From the NCBI RefSeq assembly GCF_035930445.1, contig NZ_CP142394.1:91001-155000 (forward strand): 64,000 bases of DNA, in the 5' to 3' direction. The notes beneath the pieces are model-generated. The model searched no databases. It was not told the origin of the DNA and saw only the letters and a list, made by a program, of their open reading frames with translations. The stretch comes from Sphingopyxis chilensis. GTDB taxonomy: Bacteria > Pseudomonadota > Alphaproteobacteria > Sphingomonadales > Sphingomonadaceae. This document shows positions 42,073-50,205 of the stretch, piece after piece. Position 1 is the first letter of the stretch. Each line of letters opens with the position of its first letter. Position numbers and translations under genes: made by a program.

Positions 42073-42190
42073 GATGCGATCCCCGGTAATTTTCTGCCAT
42101 GCTACGCCTGCAGGGCCATCTTGCGGGCGCCGCTTCGACCGGCGGTCATAGCCTATCGACAGACGACGCGATTCACGGCAGCTTGGTTGC

Positions 42191-43477
42191 ATGACAAAAC
42201 CTATATTGCCTGGAGAGGTAGCCGCCGCCGTCGTCGATCCCGTCGCCTATGGCAATTGGGACCCGCTGCACGAACAGCTCGCCTGGGCGCGGGCGAACGC
42301 GCCGCTTGCGGTGGCCGAAAGTCCCGAGATCGACCCCTTCTGGCTCGTGACGCGCCACGCCGACATCATGGCGATCAGCCGCGATCCGCAGCGCTTCGCG
42401 AACGGCTTGCGCCCGACCGTGCTCACCAATCGCGACGGCGAGGCGATCGCGCGCGCCGCGACGCCGAACAACGACGGACACCTGATTCGGTCGCTCGTGC
42501 AGATGGATGCCCCCGACCATATGAAATACCGGCTGCTCACGCAGAGCTGGTTCATGCCGAAGAATCTCAAGATCGTCGAAGACCGCATCCGTCATCACGC
42601 GCGCAATGCGGTCGAACAGATGCTGTCGATGGACGGGACATGCGATTTCGCGCGCGACGTTGCGGCGCATTATCCGCTGCGCGTGATCATGGACATATTG
42701 GGCGTCCCGCCCGATGACGAGCCGCGCATGCTGATGCTGACGCAGCAATTGTTCGGATCGACCGACCCCGAGCTGAACCGCAGCCGCGAGGCAATCACCA
42801 GCGCCGAGCAGGCGATCGCGATGCTCAATTTTGTGATCGCCGACTTCGAACAATATTTCGGCGCGCTCACCGCCGACCGCCGCGCCAGCCCGCGCGAGGA
42901 TATCGCGACGGTGATCGCCAATGCCATGGTCGGCGGCGCGCCGATTCCGGAACGCGAGCTTGCGGGCTATTATATGATCATCGCGACCGCGGGCCATGAC
43001 ACGACGAGCGCCTCGACCGCGGGCGCGATCATGGAACTGGCGAAGAACCCCGATCTGTTCGCCCGTTTTCGCGATGCGGAGAGCGACAAGGCGGGGTTGA
43101 TCGAAGAGGCGATCCGCTGGACGACACCCGTCCAGCATTTCATGCGCAGCGCGCGGGAAGATGTCGAGATCGGCGGGCAGACGATCCGCGAGGGCGACTG
43201 GCTGATGCTGAACTATGTTTCGGGCAACCGCGACGAGCAGGCGTTCGGCGATGCCTTCGTCTTCGACCCCGATCGCGAAAAGAACCAGCAGATCGCTTTT
43301 GGCTTCGGCGCGCACGTCTGCCTCGGCCAGCATCTCGCTCGCATGGAAATGCGGATATTGATGGAGGAATTGCTGCCGCGCCTCGCCAGTGTCGAACTTG
43401 CGGGTGAGCCGAAGCGCGTCGAATCGGTGTTCGTTGGCGGGCTGAAACGCCTGCCTATCCGCTTCACACTTGCCTAG
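42191..43477 (+). CDS. Cytochrome P450
   Basis: This is a 428-residue bacterial P450 monooxygenase. The haem-binding loop FGFGAHVCLGQHLA has the axial Cys377. The I-helix oxygen-activation motif AGHDTT is at 267-272, and the K-helix ExxR motif is EEAIR at 305-309. It needs an electron-transfer partner (ferredoxin and reductase), and none is encoded in the window. Its class resembles CYP families of sphingomonads acting on steroids, terpenes or fatty acids; the substrate is not determined. It is divergent from the M1 peptidase and has no clear Shine-Dalgarno. Confidence 0.95.
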   Translation: MTKPILPGEVAAAVVDPVAYGNWDPLHEQLAWARANAPLAVAESPEIDPFWLVTRHADIMAISRDPQRFANGLRPTVLTNRDGEAIARAATPNNDGHLIRSLVQMDAPDHMKYRLLTQSWFMPKNLKIVEDRIRHHARNAVEQMLSMDGTCDFARDVAAHYPLRVIMDILGVPPDDEPRMLMLTQQLFGSTDPELNRSREAITSAEQAIAMLNFVIADFEQYFGALTADRRASPREDIATVIANAMVGGAPIPERELAGYYMIIATAGHDTTSASTAGAIMELAKNPDLFARFRDAESDKAGLIEEAIRWTTPVQHFMRSAREDVEIGGQTIREGDWLMLNYVSGNRDEQAFGDAFVFDPDREKNQQIAFGFGAHVCLGQHLARMEMRILMEELLPRLASVELAGEPKRVESVFVGGLKRLPIRFTLA

Positions 43478-43557
43478 CCCGGCAGATCGTAAACGTCTTT
43501 ATTTACAATGGAACAATCGCTCCCGAGCTGCGTTTCACCGCAGATAAGGAGTATGTG

Positions 43558-43791
43558 ATGAAAAAATGGAAAAAGGGCGCGGTCGCGTTCGCAATGGCTT
43601 CGATGGTTCTTTCGCCGGTTGCGGCTTCGGCGGCATCCGCGATTGATGGCGCGCGCGCGACCTCGACTGTTCGCGGCGAAAATGATCTTGAAGGTGGAAG
43701 CTGGATTGCCATCGTGCTGGGCCTCGCCATCGTGGCCGGCGGCGTCTGGCTGGCCGTCGATGGCGACAACGACGATCCAGTAAGCCCGTAA
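43558..43791 (+). CDS. Small membrane protein of sphingomonads
   Basis: This 77-residue protein has a signal-like N-terminus (KKWKKGAVAFAMASMVLSPVAASA), a short charged stretch and a second hydrophobic segment (WIAIVLGLAIVAGGVWLAV) ending in DGDNDDPVSP. Similar small proteins with an acidic DP-rich tail are, in my recollection, widespread in the Sphingomonadales, without known function. The ATG at 43558 follows AAGGAG; a GTG codon directly before it is an alternative. It ends at a clear terminator. Confidence 0.7.
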   Translation: MKKWKKGAVAFAMASMVLSPVAASAASAIDGARATSTVRGENDLEGGSWIAIVLGLAIVAGGVWLAVDGDNDDPVSP

Positions 43792-43799
43792 GCCAAGCC

Positions 43800-43830
43800 G
43801 AGCCCGTCCCTGCGGACGGGCTCTAGCTTT
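43800..43830 (+). terminator. Intrinsic terminator between convergent genes
   Basis: GAGCCCGTCC (43800-43809) and GGACGGGCTC (43814-43823) form a perfect 10-bp stem with a CTGC loop, followed by TAGCTTTT. The right arm touches the stop codon of the minus-strand thioesterase gene, so the stem probably ends both transcripts. Confidence 0.8.
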
Positions 43831-44233
43831 TCTCGCTTATGAAAAAGCGGGCCACGACCTCGCTCGCCAGCCTTGCGGGGCGCAGCGTTTCCGCGTCGAT
43901 GCAGCACCAGCTCGACTTGACTTCGGCGAGCACCTCTTCGCCGCGTTTGATAATCGTTTCATAAAAGGCCCGCGCGCCCTGAACCTTCTCGAGAATGACC
44001 GTCGCGATGACCTGGTCGTCGAGAAAGGCAGGTCGGCGATATGTGATTTCGTGCTTGAGCGCGACCCACAGATGCGCCGCCACCGCCTCGGGCGGCGCGA
44101 TATGGCGCCAGTGCGCGAGAACCGCTTCCTGTACCCAGCTCAGATAATGGGCATTGTTGACGTGCCCCATGAAATCGATCGCATCGGGACCGACCTTGAT
44201 GTCATGGTCATGGGGTAGCGCGGCTGAGTTCAT
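43823..44233 (-). CDS. Acyl-CoA thioesterase, 4-hydroxybenzoyl-CoA thioesterase-like hotdog fold
   Basis: This 136-residue hotdog-fold thioesterase has the family signature DFMGHVNNAHYLSWVQEAVL, in which the Asp is the usual catalytic residue. It hydrolyses an acyl-CoA; the chain length is unknown. The ATG at 44233 is chosen because the family begins just after it; the frame upstream to 44332 runs through a palindrome and does not look coding. The palindrome at 44237-44254 ends 3 bp before the start codon, so expression is probably regulated. No Shine-Dalgarno is visible. Confidence 0.85.
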   Translation of the reverse strand: MNSAALPHDHDIKVGPDAIDFMGHVNNAHYLSWVQEAVLAHWRHIAPPEAVAAHLWVALKHEITYRRPAFLDDQVIATVILEKVQGARAFYETIIKRGEEVLAEVKSSWCCIDAETLRPARLASEVVARFFISEKS

Positions 44234-44236
44234 ATC

Positions 44237-44254
44237 GTTGACACTAGTGTCAAC
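44237..44254. promoter_or_regulatory. Perfect 18-bp palindrome, probable operator
   Basis: GTTGACACTAGTGTCAAC is a perfect 18-base dyad without spacer, located 3 bp upstream of the thioesterase ATG. It contains TTGACA on both strands. Its form fits a dimeric TetR- or MerR-type repressor. Its position suggests it overlaps the transcription start of the thioesterase gene and might also act on the divergent hydrolase gene at 44371. Confidence 0.6.
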
Positions 44255-44370
44255 AAACTGTGACGGAAAGATGAATCTCGAAACTCGCGGGCGATTTCGG
44301 CGCAAGCATCCAATCGCTCCTCTCCGCAACATGATAGGAAGGTTGGGCCTGTCACGCGGGAGGGGATGTC

Positions 44371-45999
44371 ATGGAGCATGTTTTCGTTGCCTTGCCGGGC
44401 CGCGCCGATGGTGACGGCTCGTATGAAAAAACCTTCCTGCGCGACGAGGCTGGCAGGAAAGAGCGGCAGGTTCTGTGGGGCGATTGGCTGACGCTCGACC
44501 CCGACATGCCGCAGGCCGGCGAATGGCGCTGGGTCCGCTGGGCCTGGAAGGATCCTGCGAAGCGCAAGCTGCTGAAGATTCGCGCAAGCGAGGTTTCCGA
44601 TCGTCGTCCGCTCGAAATGATCTTCCTCGACGTCGGAATCGGCGACGGATCGGTCCTGATCACGCCCGAGCGCGCGACCGATCCCGACCTGCCGCCGGGG
44701 CAGCAGGAGCGCGTCATCGTCGTCGATGCGGGCAAGGGGCGGGCGATGCGCGATTTCCTCGATGCGCGTTTTGGCACCTACCGCGCGGGCATGGCCTTTC
44801 ACGCAGCGGTCATCAGCCACGCCGACCTCGACCATTATGGCGGTTTTCGCAACATTTTTTCGAACAAGGACATCAGTTTCGAGCATGTCTATCACAATGG
44901 CGCGCTCGAACTGCCGACGGGCACCGAGCTCGAGGGCATGGGCGGCATCACCGAACCCGATGCGAGCGGTGTGCGCTACCTCAAGCAGATCGTCGAAAGC
45001 GACGCCGCGGCGCGCGCCACCTATGATCCCGAAACCAATCCGTCGAACCGGACCTTCGCCAGGCTGATCGCGACGGCGATCGCGAAAGGCAATGTCGGCA
45101 GCTTTTCGATGCTGTCGACCGAACATGGCCATTTCGCGCAGGGCGCGCGGTGGATGCCCGGATTCGCGCCCGGCGACCGCGAAGGTTATACGATCGAGGT
45201 CCTCGGCCCGTGGGCCGAGCGTGATGCGGCGGGCAAGCTGCGGCTTCGCAGTTTCGGCGATGCCGCGAAGACGAAGAATGGGCATTCGGTGATTCTGCGC
45301 CTGCGCTTCGGTGAATTTTCGATCCTGTTCGGCGGTGATCTCAACACGCCGTCCGAACGTTTCCTCCTGACCCGCTATGCCGGTCTCGACGCCTGGCCGC
45401 AGGACGAGGCGGGCCGCGAGGCGATGATCGCCGCGGCGCGCAGTCGCTTTCGCTCGGACGTGATGAAGGCGTGCCACCACGGCGCGTCGGACGTCACCGA
45501 CGAATTCATGCGCGCTGTGAACCCGGCCGCGTTCGTGATCTCTTCGGGTGACGACGATGTGAACTACGTCCACCCGCGGCCCGATTTGCTCGGCCGGCTG
45601 GGCAAGGCGGGGCGTGGCGCGGCACCGGTGCTGCTATCGACCGAATTGCAACGCTCGACGCGCGAACAGGAGGATGCGGCGCTTGTCCGGCGGTTGAAGC
45701 GCGGCATCGACCTGCTGGCGGCGGGCGGCCCCGATGCGGACGAAGAGGGCGCTCCCCTGTCGGACGCCGCGCGCGCGGCGGCGCGTGAAACGCTGGCCAA
45801 CGCCCTGAATGCCGACGTCGACACGCTGAGCCGGTCCAACGTCAGCGTCGATGGCGCGATCTATGTGAAGACCGACGGAAAGCGGCTGATCGCGGCGTTC
45901 AAGAAGGAAACGCAGGATCCCAACAATAAATGGTTCTGGTACAGCTATGCGCTGAAAGTCGATCAGACGATGGATCTGGTGCCGCGCCCCGAGCATTGA
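44371..45999 (+). CDS. Stand-alone ComEC-like metallo-beta-lactamase hydrolase
   Basis: This 542-residue cytosolic protein has a metallo-beta-lactamase core of ComEC/Rec2 type. IFLDVGIGDGSVL begins the fold near residue 84, VVDAGKGRAM follows, and the metal motif is SHADLDHYGG at 149-158. NGHSVILRLRFGEFSILFGGDLN leads into motif 4 at 303-325, and a CHHG motif lies at 368-371. ComEC uses such a domain as a nuclease during DNA uptake; here there are no membrane segments. An unusual N-terminal segment (1-80) and a C-terminal domain (about 430-542) have no family that I recognise. GGAGGGG precedes the ATG. The activity is inferred as a phosphodiesterase or nuclease. Confidence 0.8.
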   Translation: MEHVFVALPGRADGDGSYEKTFLRDEAGRKERQVLWGDWLTLDPDMPQAGEWRWVRWAWKDPAKRKLLKIRASEVSDRRPLEMIFLDVGIGDGSVLITPERATDPDLPPGQQERVIVVDAGKGRAMRDFLDARFGTYRAGMAFHAAVISHADLDHYGGFRNIFSNKDISFEHVYHNGALELPTGTELEGMGGITEPDASGVRYLKQIVESDAAARATYDPETNPSNRTFARLIATAIAKGNVGSFSMLSTEHGHFAQGARWMPGFAPGDREGYTIEVLGPWAERDAAGKLRLRSFGDAAKTKNGHSVILRLRFGEFSILFGGDLNTPSERFLLTRYAGLDAWPQDEAGREAMIAAARSRFRSDVMKACHHGASDVTDEFMRAVNPAAFVISSGDDDVNYVHPRPDLLGRLGKAGRGAAPVLLSTELQRSTREQEDAALVRRLKRGIDLLAAGGPDADEEGAPLSDAARAAARETLANALNADVDTLSRSNVSVDGAIYVKTDGKRLIAAFKKETQDPNNKWFWYSYALKVDQTMDLVPRPEH

Positions 46000-46009
46000 G
46001 GCGGGCGCG

Positions 46010-46480
46010 TCAGCCGCGCCCGCGATACGGCGCGACGCCCTGGTCGGGGAGCCACAGCCCTTCGGGCGGCGGCCCCGATTGCCAGAAGACGTCGATCGGA
46101 ATCCCCCCGCGCGGATACCAGTAACCGCCGATGCGCAGCCAGCGGGGCCGCATCTCGTCGAACAGGCGACGACCGATGCCGACGGTGCAATCCTCGTGAA
46201 AGCCGGCGTGGTTACGGAACGACCCGAGAAAGAGCTTGAGGCTCTTCGATTCGACGATCGTTTCGCTGGGGGCGTAATCGATGACAAGGTGTGCGAAATC
46301 TGGCTGGCCCGTCACCGGGCAGAGCGAGGTGAATTCGGGCGCGGCAAAGCGGACGAGATAAAGCTCTCCGGCGCGTGGATTGGGCACATAGTCGAGGACG
46401 GCCGCCTCGGGCGAGGCAGGCAGTTCGCTGGACTGGCCAAGATGTTTCGGTGTGAGCGGGGTAGGGCTGGAATCGGTCAT
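46010..46480 (-). CDS. queF: NADPH-dependent 7-cyano-7-deazaguanine reductase QueF
   Basis: QueF reduces preQ0 to preQ1 in the synthesis of the tRNA nucleoside queuosine. The 156-residue unimodular enzyme has the catalytic Cys54 in [11 protein letters not shown] with Asp61, and the QueF motif [15 protein letters not shown] at 77-91 that binds NADPH. The length matches the short YkvM-type subfamily. It converges on the metallo-beta-lactamase gene, 10 bp apart. No preQ1 riboswitch is evident in the 118-bp upstream gap. Confidence 0.96.
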   Translation of the reverse strand: MTDSSPTPLTPKHLGQSSELPASPEAAVLDYVPNPRAGELYLVRFAAPEFTSLCPVTGQPDFAHLVIDYAPSETIVESKSLKLFLGSFRNHAGFHEDCTVGIGRRLFDEMRPRWLRIGGYWYPRGGIPIDVFWQSGPPPEGLWLPDQGVAPYRGRG

Positions 46481-46598
46481 GGAAAGGCTCTAGTGCGCAG
46501 CGGCGCCGATGTCACCGACTGGTGGATCGGGATCGGCCGGGTTCAGCGCCAATTCAGCGGCGCGGACGACATATGGGTAGTGTGGGATCGCGGACAAG

Positions 46599-47909
46599 AT
46601 GACGGTGCGTAACTTCGGGCGACAACAGGCGGCGGCATTGGCGCTGGCGGCGGCAACGCTGGCCGCAGGCGTTCCCGTCGCCGCGCAGGATACAACGACG
46701 CCGTCCCGTCCGATCGACTTCCGCCTGCCGCCGCCCGCCGACGACGGTCGCGAGCCCGGCGTGCAGGGACCATCGGACAATGGCTTGCCGCCGGTGGCAC
46801 CGGGCGAGCGGCGGGGTCAACCGACACCGGCCCCGACCCCCGCGCCTACCCCGACCCCGACATCGCCGCAGGCCGTTACGCCGCCGCGCGTGACGCCGAC
46901 TCAGCCCGCGACCCCGGCGCCGGATCCTGCGCGGCGCGATACGCCCGCGATTGCGACGCCGCGCCCGGCTCAGCCGGAAGCGACAAATCCGGTTCAGCCC
47001 GCGACGGCCGATAATCCCGAATTGCCGCCGCTCGATACGGCCGCGTCGGCGCCCGCCGCAACCGTCAACGCGGCTCCGGCAGCCGCCGACGAAACGCCGG
47101 GCGTCTCCGCGCCGAACGGCACGCCGTCGGGCACCCCGATCTGGGCCTGGGTGCTCGCGGCGCTGGCGGCTGCGGCGGCGGCTTTCTGGTACTGGCGTCG
47201 CCGCAGCGCGCCGGCCGGTCCGGCGGCAGAAGAGATCGACGAAATCCCGCGGCCGGCGACACGCGCGGTCGCCCCGCCGCCCCGGGCCGCGGCTCCGCCA
47301 GCCCCGCGTCCGGCGCCCGCTCCGCCGCCGGCACCCGCATCGCGGCCCGAGCCGGCTTCCGCCCACCCGCTCGTCACCCGCGCCGCGGGCGAGAAGCGCG
47401 CCGTGGTCGGCATGGCGCTCGACATTCGCAGCATCCGTTTTGCGCCCGATCATGTCGCGGTCGGCTTTGCGCTCAACCTGATGAATCAAGGTTCCGTGCC
47501 GGCGACCGGACTGATGGTGCGCATCGCGCTCAACCAGGGCTCGGCGATGACCGAGCCGGTGCTCAGCCGCTTCTTCGATGGAGCGGGGGGCAGCGTGCTG
47601 CGCGACGATATGGCGTTGGCGGTCGGCGCGGGCGAAGAGCTCTCGACCGAAGTGATGCTGCCGCGCGCAGCGATCGAACCGCTGATGATCGGCGGTAAAC
47701 CGATGATCGTCCCGGTGATCGCGTTCGACGTCACCTATCACTGGGACGGCGATGGCGAGGCCTTCGGACAGAATGCGGGCAGCTTCGTCATTGGCCGCGA
47801 ACAGGGTGCCAGTGGCAGCGAAAAGCTCGCGCCGCTGCCGCTCGACCGCGCCGCCTATCAGGTCGATCGTCCCGGCGCGCGCGCGACCGCGATCAAGCGC
47901 AGTCAATAA
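46599..47909 (+). CDS. Proline-rich membrane protein of unknown function
   Basis: This 436-residue protein starts with a signal peptide (ends GVPVAAQ) and a long Pro/Ala/Thr-rich segment with PTPAPTPAPTPTPTSP-type repeats (60-175). One transmembrane helix follows (WAWVLAALAAAAAAFWYW), then a second Pro-rich linker and a C-terminal domain (about 265-420) with beta-strand character (FAPDHVAVGFALNLMNQGS). The C-terminal domain would face the cytoplasm if the signal peptide is cleaved. I know no function. The gene is flanked by queF (divergent) and a sulfurtransferase gene. Confidence 0.75.
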   Translation: MTVRNFGRQQAAALALAAATLAAGVPVAAQDTTTPSRPIDFRLPPPADDGREPGVQGPSDNGLPPVAPGERRGQPTPAPTPAPTPTPTSPQAVTPPRVTPTQPATPAPDPARRDTPAIATPRPAQPEATNPVQPATADNPELPPLDTAASAPAATVNAAPAAADETPGVSAPNGTPSGTPIWAWVLAALAAAAAAFWYWRRRSAPAGPAAEEIDEIPRPATRAVAPPPRAAAPPAPRPAPAPPPAPASRPEPASAHPLVTRAAGEKRAVVGMALDIRSIRFAPDHVAVGFALNLMNQGSVPATGLMVRIALNQGSAMTEPVLSRFFDGAGGSVLRDDMALAVGAGEELSTEVMLPRAAIEPLMIGGKPMIVPVIAFDVTYHWDGDGEAFGQNAGSFVIGREQGASGSEKLAPLPLDRAAYQVDRPGARATAIKRSQ

Positions 47910-47975
47910 TTCGGCTCAAAACGGCGCTGCTTTTCTGTTGCGGTGCAGCATCGGCTGAGGCAGGACTGACCCTGC

Positions 47976-48004
47976 TTGAAAAAGCGCAGGTGGGGGCATA
48001 GGCT
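47976..48004 (+). promoter_or_regulatory. Possible promoter of sseA
   Basis: TTGAAA (47976-47981) and TAGGCT (47999-48004) are 17 bases apart in the 182-bp gap before the sulfurtransferase gene. Transcription would start about 80 bases upstream of the ATG. It is a weak match (TA---T at -10) in a genome where such boxes are common. Confidence 0.4.
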
Positions 48005-48091
48005 GGCTATCCCCGGAAAGAAGCCACAGCAGGATGGCCGGGCGAGGGACAGGCAAACAAGGTTCCCGACCGGTCGTAACAGGAGCATGAC

Positions 48092-48931
48092 ATGGACGCC
48101 TTGGTCTCAACCGACTGGCTGGAACGCGAACTGGGGGCATCGGACCTGCGGGTCGTCGATGCGACGAAATTTCTGGACGCCGGCCGCGATGCGCGCGCCG
48201 AATATGAAGCGGGACACATTCCGGGCGCGGTGTTCATGGATCTTGCCGAACTGACCGACGCCTCGAACGCGGTCGAAAACATGGCTCCGTCGGCGGAAAA
48301 ATTCGCGAGCCGGATGCAGTCGCTCGGGCTCGGCGACGGCAGCCGCACCGTGCTGTACGACGACAGCCCGCTGAAGAGCGCGGCGCGCGCCTGGTGGCTC
48401 CTGAAGCTGTTCGGTGCGCACGACGTCGCGTTGCTCGACGGCGGCCTCGCCAAATGGAAAGCCGAAGGCCGCGCGCTCGAAATGGGCAAGCAGACGCTGC
48501 GCCACCGCCATTTTACCGTGTGGCGCGATGCGAAGGCGGTGCGCACCAAGGAACAGATGCTCGCGAATGTTGACAGCCGCGCCGAACAGGTCGTCGATGC
48601 GCGCCCGGCCGCGCGCTTCACCGGCGAGGAGCGCGATCCGCGCCCCGGCCTTGCGCCCGGCCACATCCCGAACTCGCGCAGCCTGCCGCACGGGGAATTG
48701 TTCAACGCCGATGGCACGTGGAAGCGGGGCGATGATCTGAAAGCCGCCTTCGATGCCGCCGGGGTCGATCTCGACAAACCGCTCGTCACCACCTGCGGCA
48801 GCGGCATGACCGCAACCGTCGTCGCCTTTGGCGCGCACCTGCTCGGCAAGGACGACGTCGCGGTCTATGACGGCAGCTGGACCGAATGGGGGGGCGACGC
48901 CGCGACGCCGAAGGCGACCGGCGCAGCCTGA
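48092..48931 (+). CDS. sseA: 3-mercaptopyruvate / thiosulfate sulfurtransferase
   Basis: This 279-residue two-domain rhodanese transfers sulfane sulfur, probably from 3-mercaptopyruvate. The inactive N-terminal rhodanese domain spans about 1-140. The second domain carries the catalytic loop CGSGMTA with Cys235, in which GSGxT is typical of mercaptopyruvate rather than thiosulfate enzymes. The conserved boundaries VVDAR and YDGSWTEWG are present. AGGAGC precedes the ATG. It is 68 bp upstream of cystathionine beta-lyase; both concern sulfur amino acids, so a shared transcript is likely. Confidence 0.92.
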   Translation: MDALVSTDWLERELGASDLRVVDATKFLDAGRDARAEYEAGHIPGAVFMDLAELTDASNAVENMAPSAEKFASRMQSLGLGDGSRTVLYDDSPLKSAARAWWLLKLFGAHDVALLDGGLAKWKAEGRALEMGKQTLRHRHFTVWRDAKAVRTKEQMLANVDSRAEQVVDARPAARFTGEERDPRPGLAPGHIPNSRSLPHGELFNADGTWKRGDDLKAAFDAAGVDLDKPLVTTCGSGMTATVVAFGAHLLGKDDVAVYDGSWTEWGGDAATPKATGAA

Positions 48932-48999
48932 ACCAGGCAGGTCGGATTCCTCCTCGTGTCGGGGTGGCTTTTGGCCGGTGCTCCGCTAACAAGGCGGCG

Positions 49000-50205
49000 A
49001 TGAGCAACAGCAACGACGACAGCCTCCGCCCTGCGACCAAGCTCGTGCAGGGCGGACGGCGCGCCGAATGGACCGGCGACCCGCGGCTCGGCGGCGGGAT
49101 CGTCAATCCGCCGGTCTGGCGTGCCTCGACGATCCTTTACGACAATATCGCCGACCTCAAGGCGCGCGGCCATGCCACGCACGACAAGCTCTATTACGGC
49201 CGGCGCGGGACGCCGACGGTGTGGGCGCTCGCCGATGCGCTGACCGGAATGGAGGCCGGCGCCGAAGGGACGCTGCTCTATCCATCGGGGGTCGCGGCGA
49301 TTTCGGCCGGACTGCTGGCGCTCCTCTCGCCGGGTGACCACCTGTTGATGGTCGATAGCGCCTATGAACCCACCCGCGCCTTCTGCAACGGCATGCTCGC
49401 GCGCCTCGGCGTTGAAACGACCTATTATGATCCGCTGGTGGGGGCACGGATCGCCGAGCTGATCCGGCCCGAAACGAAGCTCATCTTCCTCGAATCGCCC
49501 GGCAGTCTGACCTTCGAGGTCCAGGATATCCCCGCCATCACGCGAATCGCCCGCGAACGCGGCGTGTTGACGATGCTCGACAACACCTGGGCGACGCCCT
49601 TGCTCTTTCCGGCTATCGCGCACGGCATCGACGTGACGATGATGAGCCTCACCAAATATGTCGGCGGGCACAGCGACGCGATGATGGGTTCGCTCACCGC
49701 GACGCGCGCCGTGTGGCCGAAGCTTCGCAGCGCCGCCTACCAGCTCGGCCAGTCGGTTTCGCCCGACGATTGCGCGCTGATGCTGCGCGGGCTGCGCACG
49801 CTCGACGTGCGGATGCAGCGGCAGGGCGAAAACGGCCTCGCCGTCGCGAACTGGCTCGCGGGCCGGGCGGAGGTCGGCCGCGTGCTGCACCCCGCGCTGC
49901 CGGACGATCGCGGCCATGCGATCTGGTCGCGCGACTTTTCGGGCGCCAGCGGGCTGTTCGGCTTCACGCTGAAGGGCGTCGATGAAGCGGCGCGGACGCG
50001 CTTCATCGATTCGCTCGCCCATTTCGGGATCGGATTCAGCTGGGGCGGCTATGAAAGCCTCGTCGTGCCGGCCGACCCGGCGACCATCCGCACCGCGACC
50101 CGCTGGACCGACCCCGATCCGCTCGTTCGCCTGTCGATCGGGCTCGAGGACCCCGCCGACCTGATCGCCGATCTCGAACGCGGCCTTGCCGCGATGGCGG
50201 GATGA
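49000..50205 (+). CDS. metC: Cystathionine beta-lyase (PLP-dependent)
   Basis: This 401-residue PLP enzyme of the Cys/Met metabolism family cleaves cystathionine to homocysteine, pyruvate and ammonia. The PLP-binding Lys219 is in MMSLTKYVGGHSD. Other landmarks are YPSGVAAIS, the substrate-site YGRRGTPT and the FGIGFSWGGYESL stretch typical of MetC. The ATG at 49000 is chosen because homology begins at MSNSNDDSLRPATKLVQGGR; the frame continues upstream into the end of sseA and is rejected. The stop overlaps the ATG of the next gene by 4 bp (ATGA). Confidence 0.93.
   Translation: MSNSNDDSLRPATKLVQGGRRAEWTGDPRLGGGIVNPPVWRASTILYDNIADLKARGHATHDKLYYGRRGTPTVWALADALTGMEAGAEGTLLYPSGVAAISAGLLALLSPGDHLLMVDSAYEPTRAFCNGMLARLGVETTYYDPLVGARIAELIRPETKLIFLESPGSLTFEVQDIPAITRIARERGVLTMLDNTWATPLLFPAIAHGIDVTMMSLTKYVGGHSDAMMGSLTATRAVWPKLRSAAYQLGQSVSPDDCALMLRGLRTLDVRMQRQGENGLAVANWLAGRAEVGRVLHPALPDDRGHAIWSRDFSGASGLFGFTLKGVDEAARTRFIDSLAHFGIGFSWGGYESLVVPADPATIRTATRWTDPDPLVRLSIGLEDPADLIADLERGLAAMAG

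Noticed and set aside
42191..48000. Mobile or defence island around the P450 and ComEC-like genes
   Set aside because: No integrase, transposase, tRNA or direct repeats, and codon use matches the rest of the window; queF and the other genes there look like ordinary chromosomal genes.
48001..48091. Possible SAM- or sulfur-related riboswitch before sseA-metC
   Set aside because: The gene context invited the idea, but I could not fold the leader into any known riboswitch core or match conserved bases.
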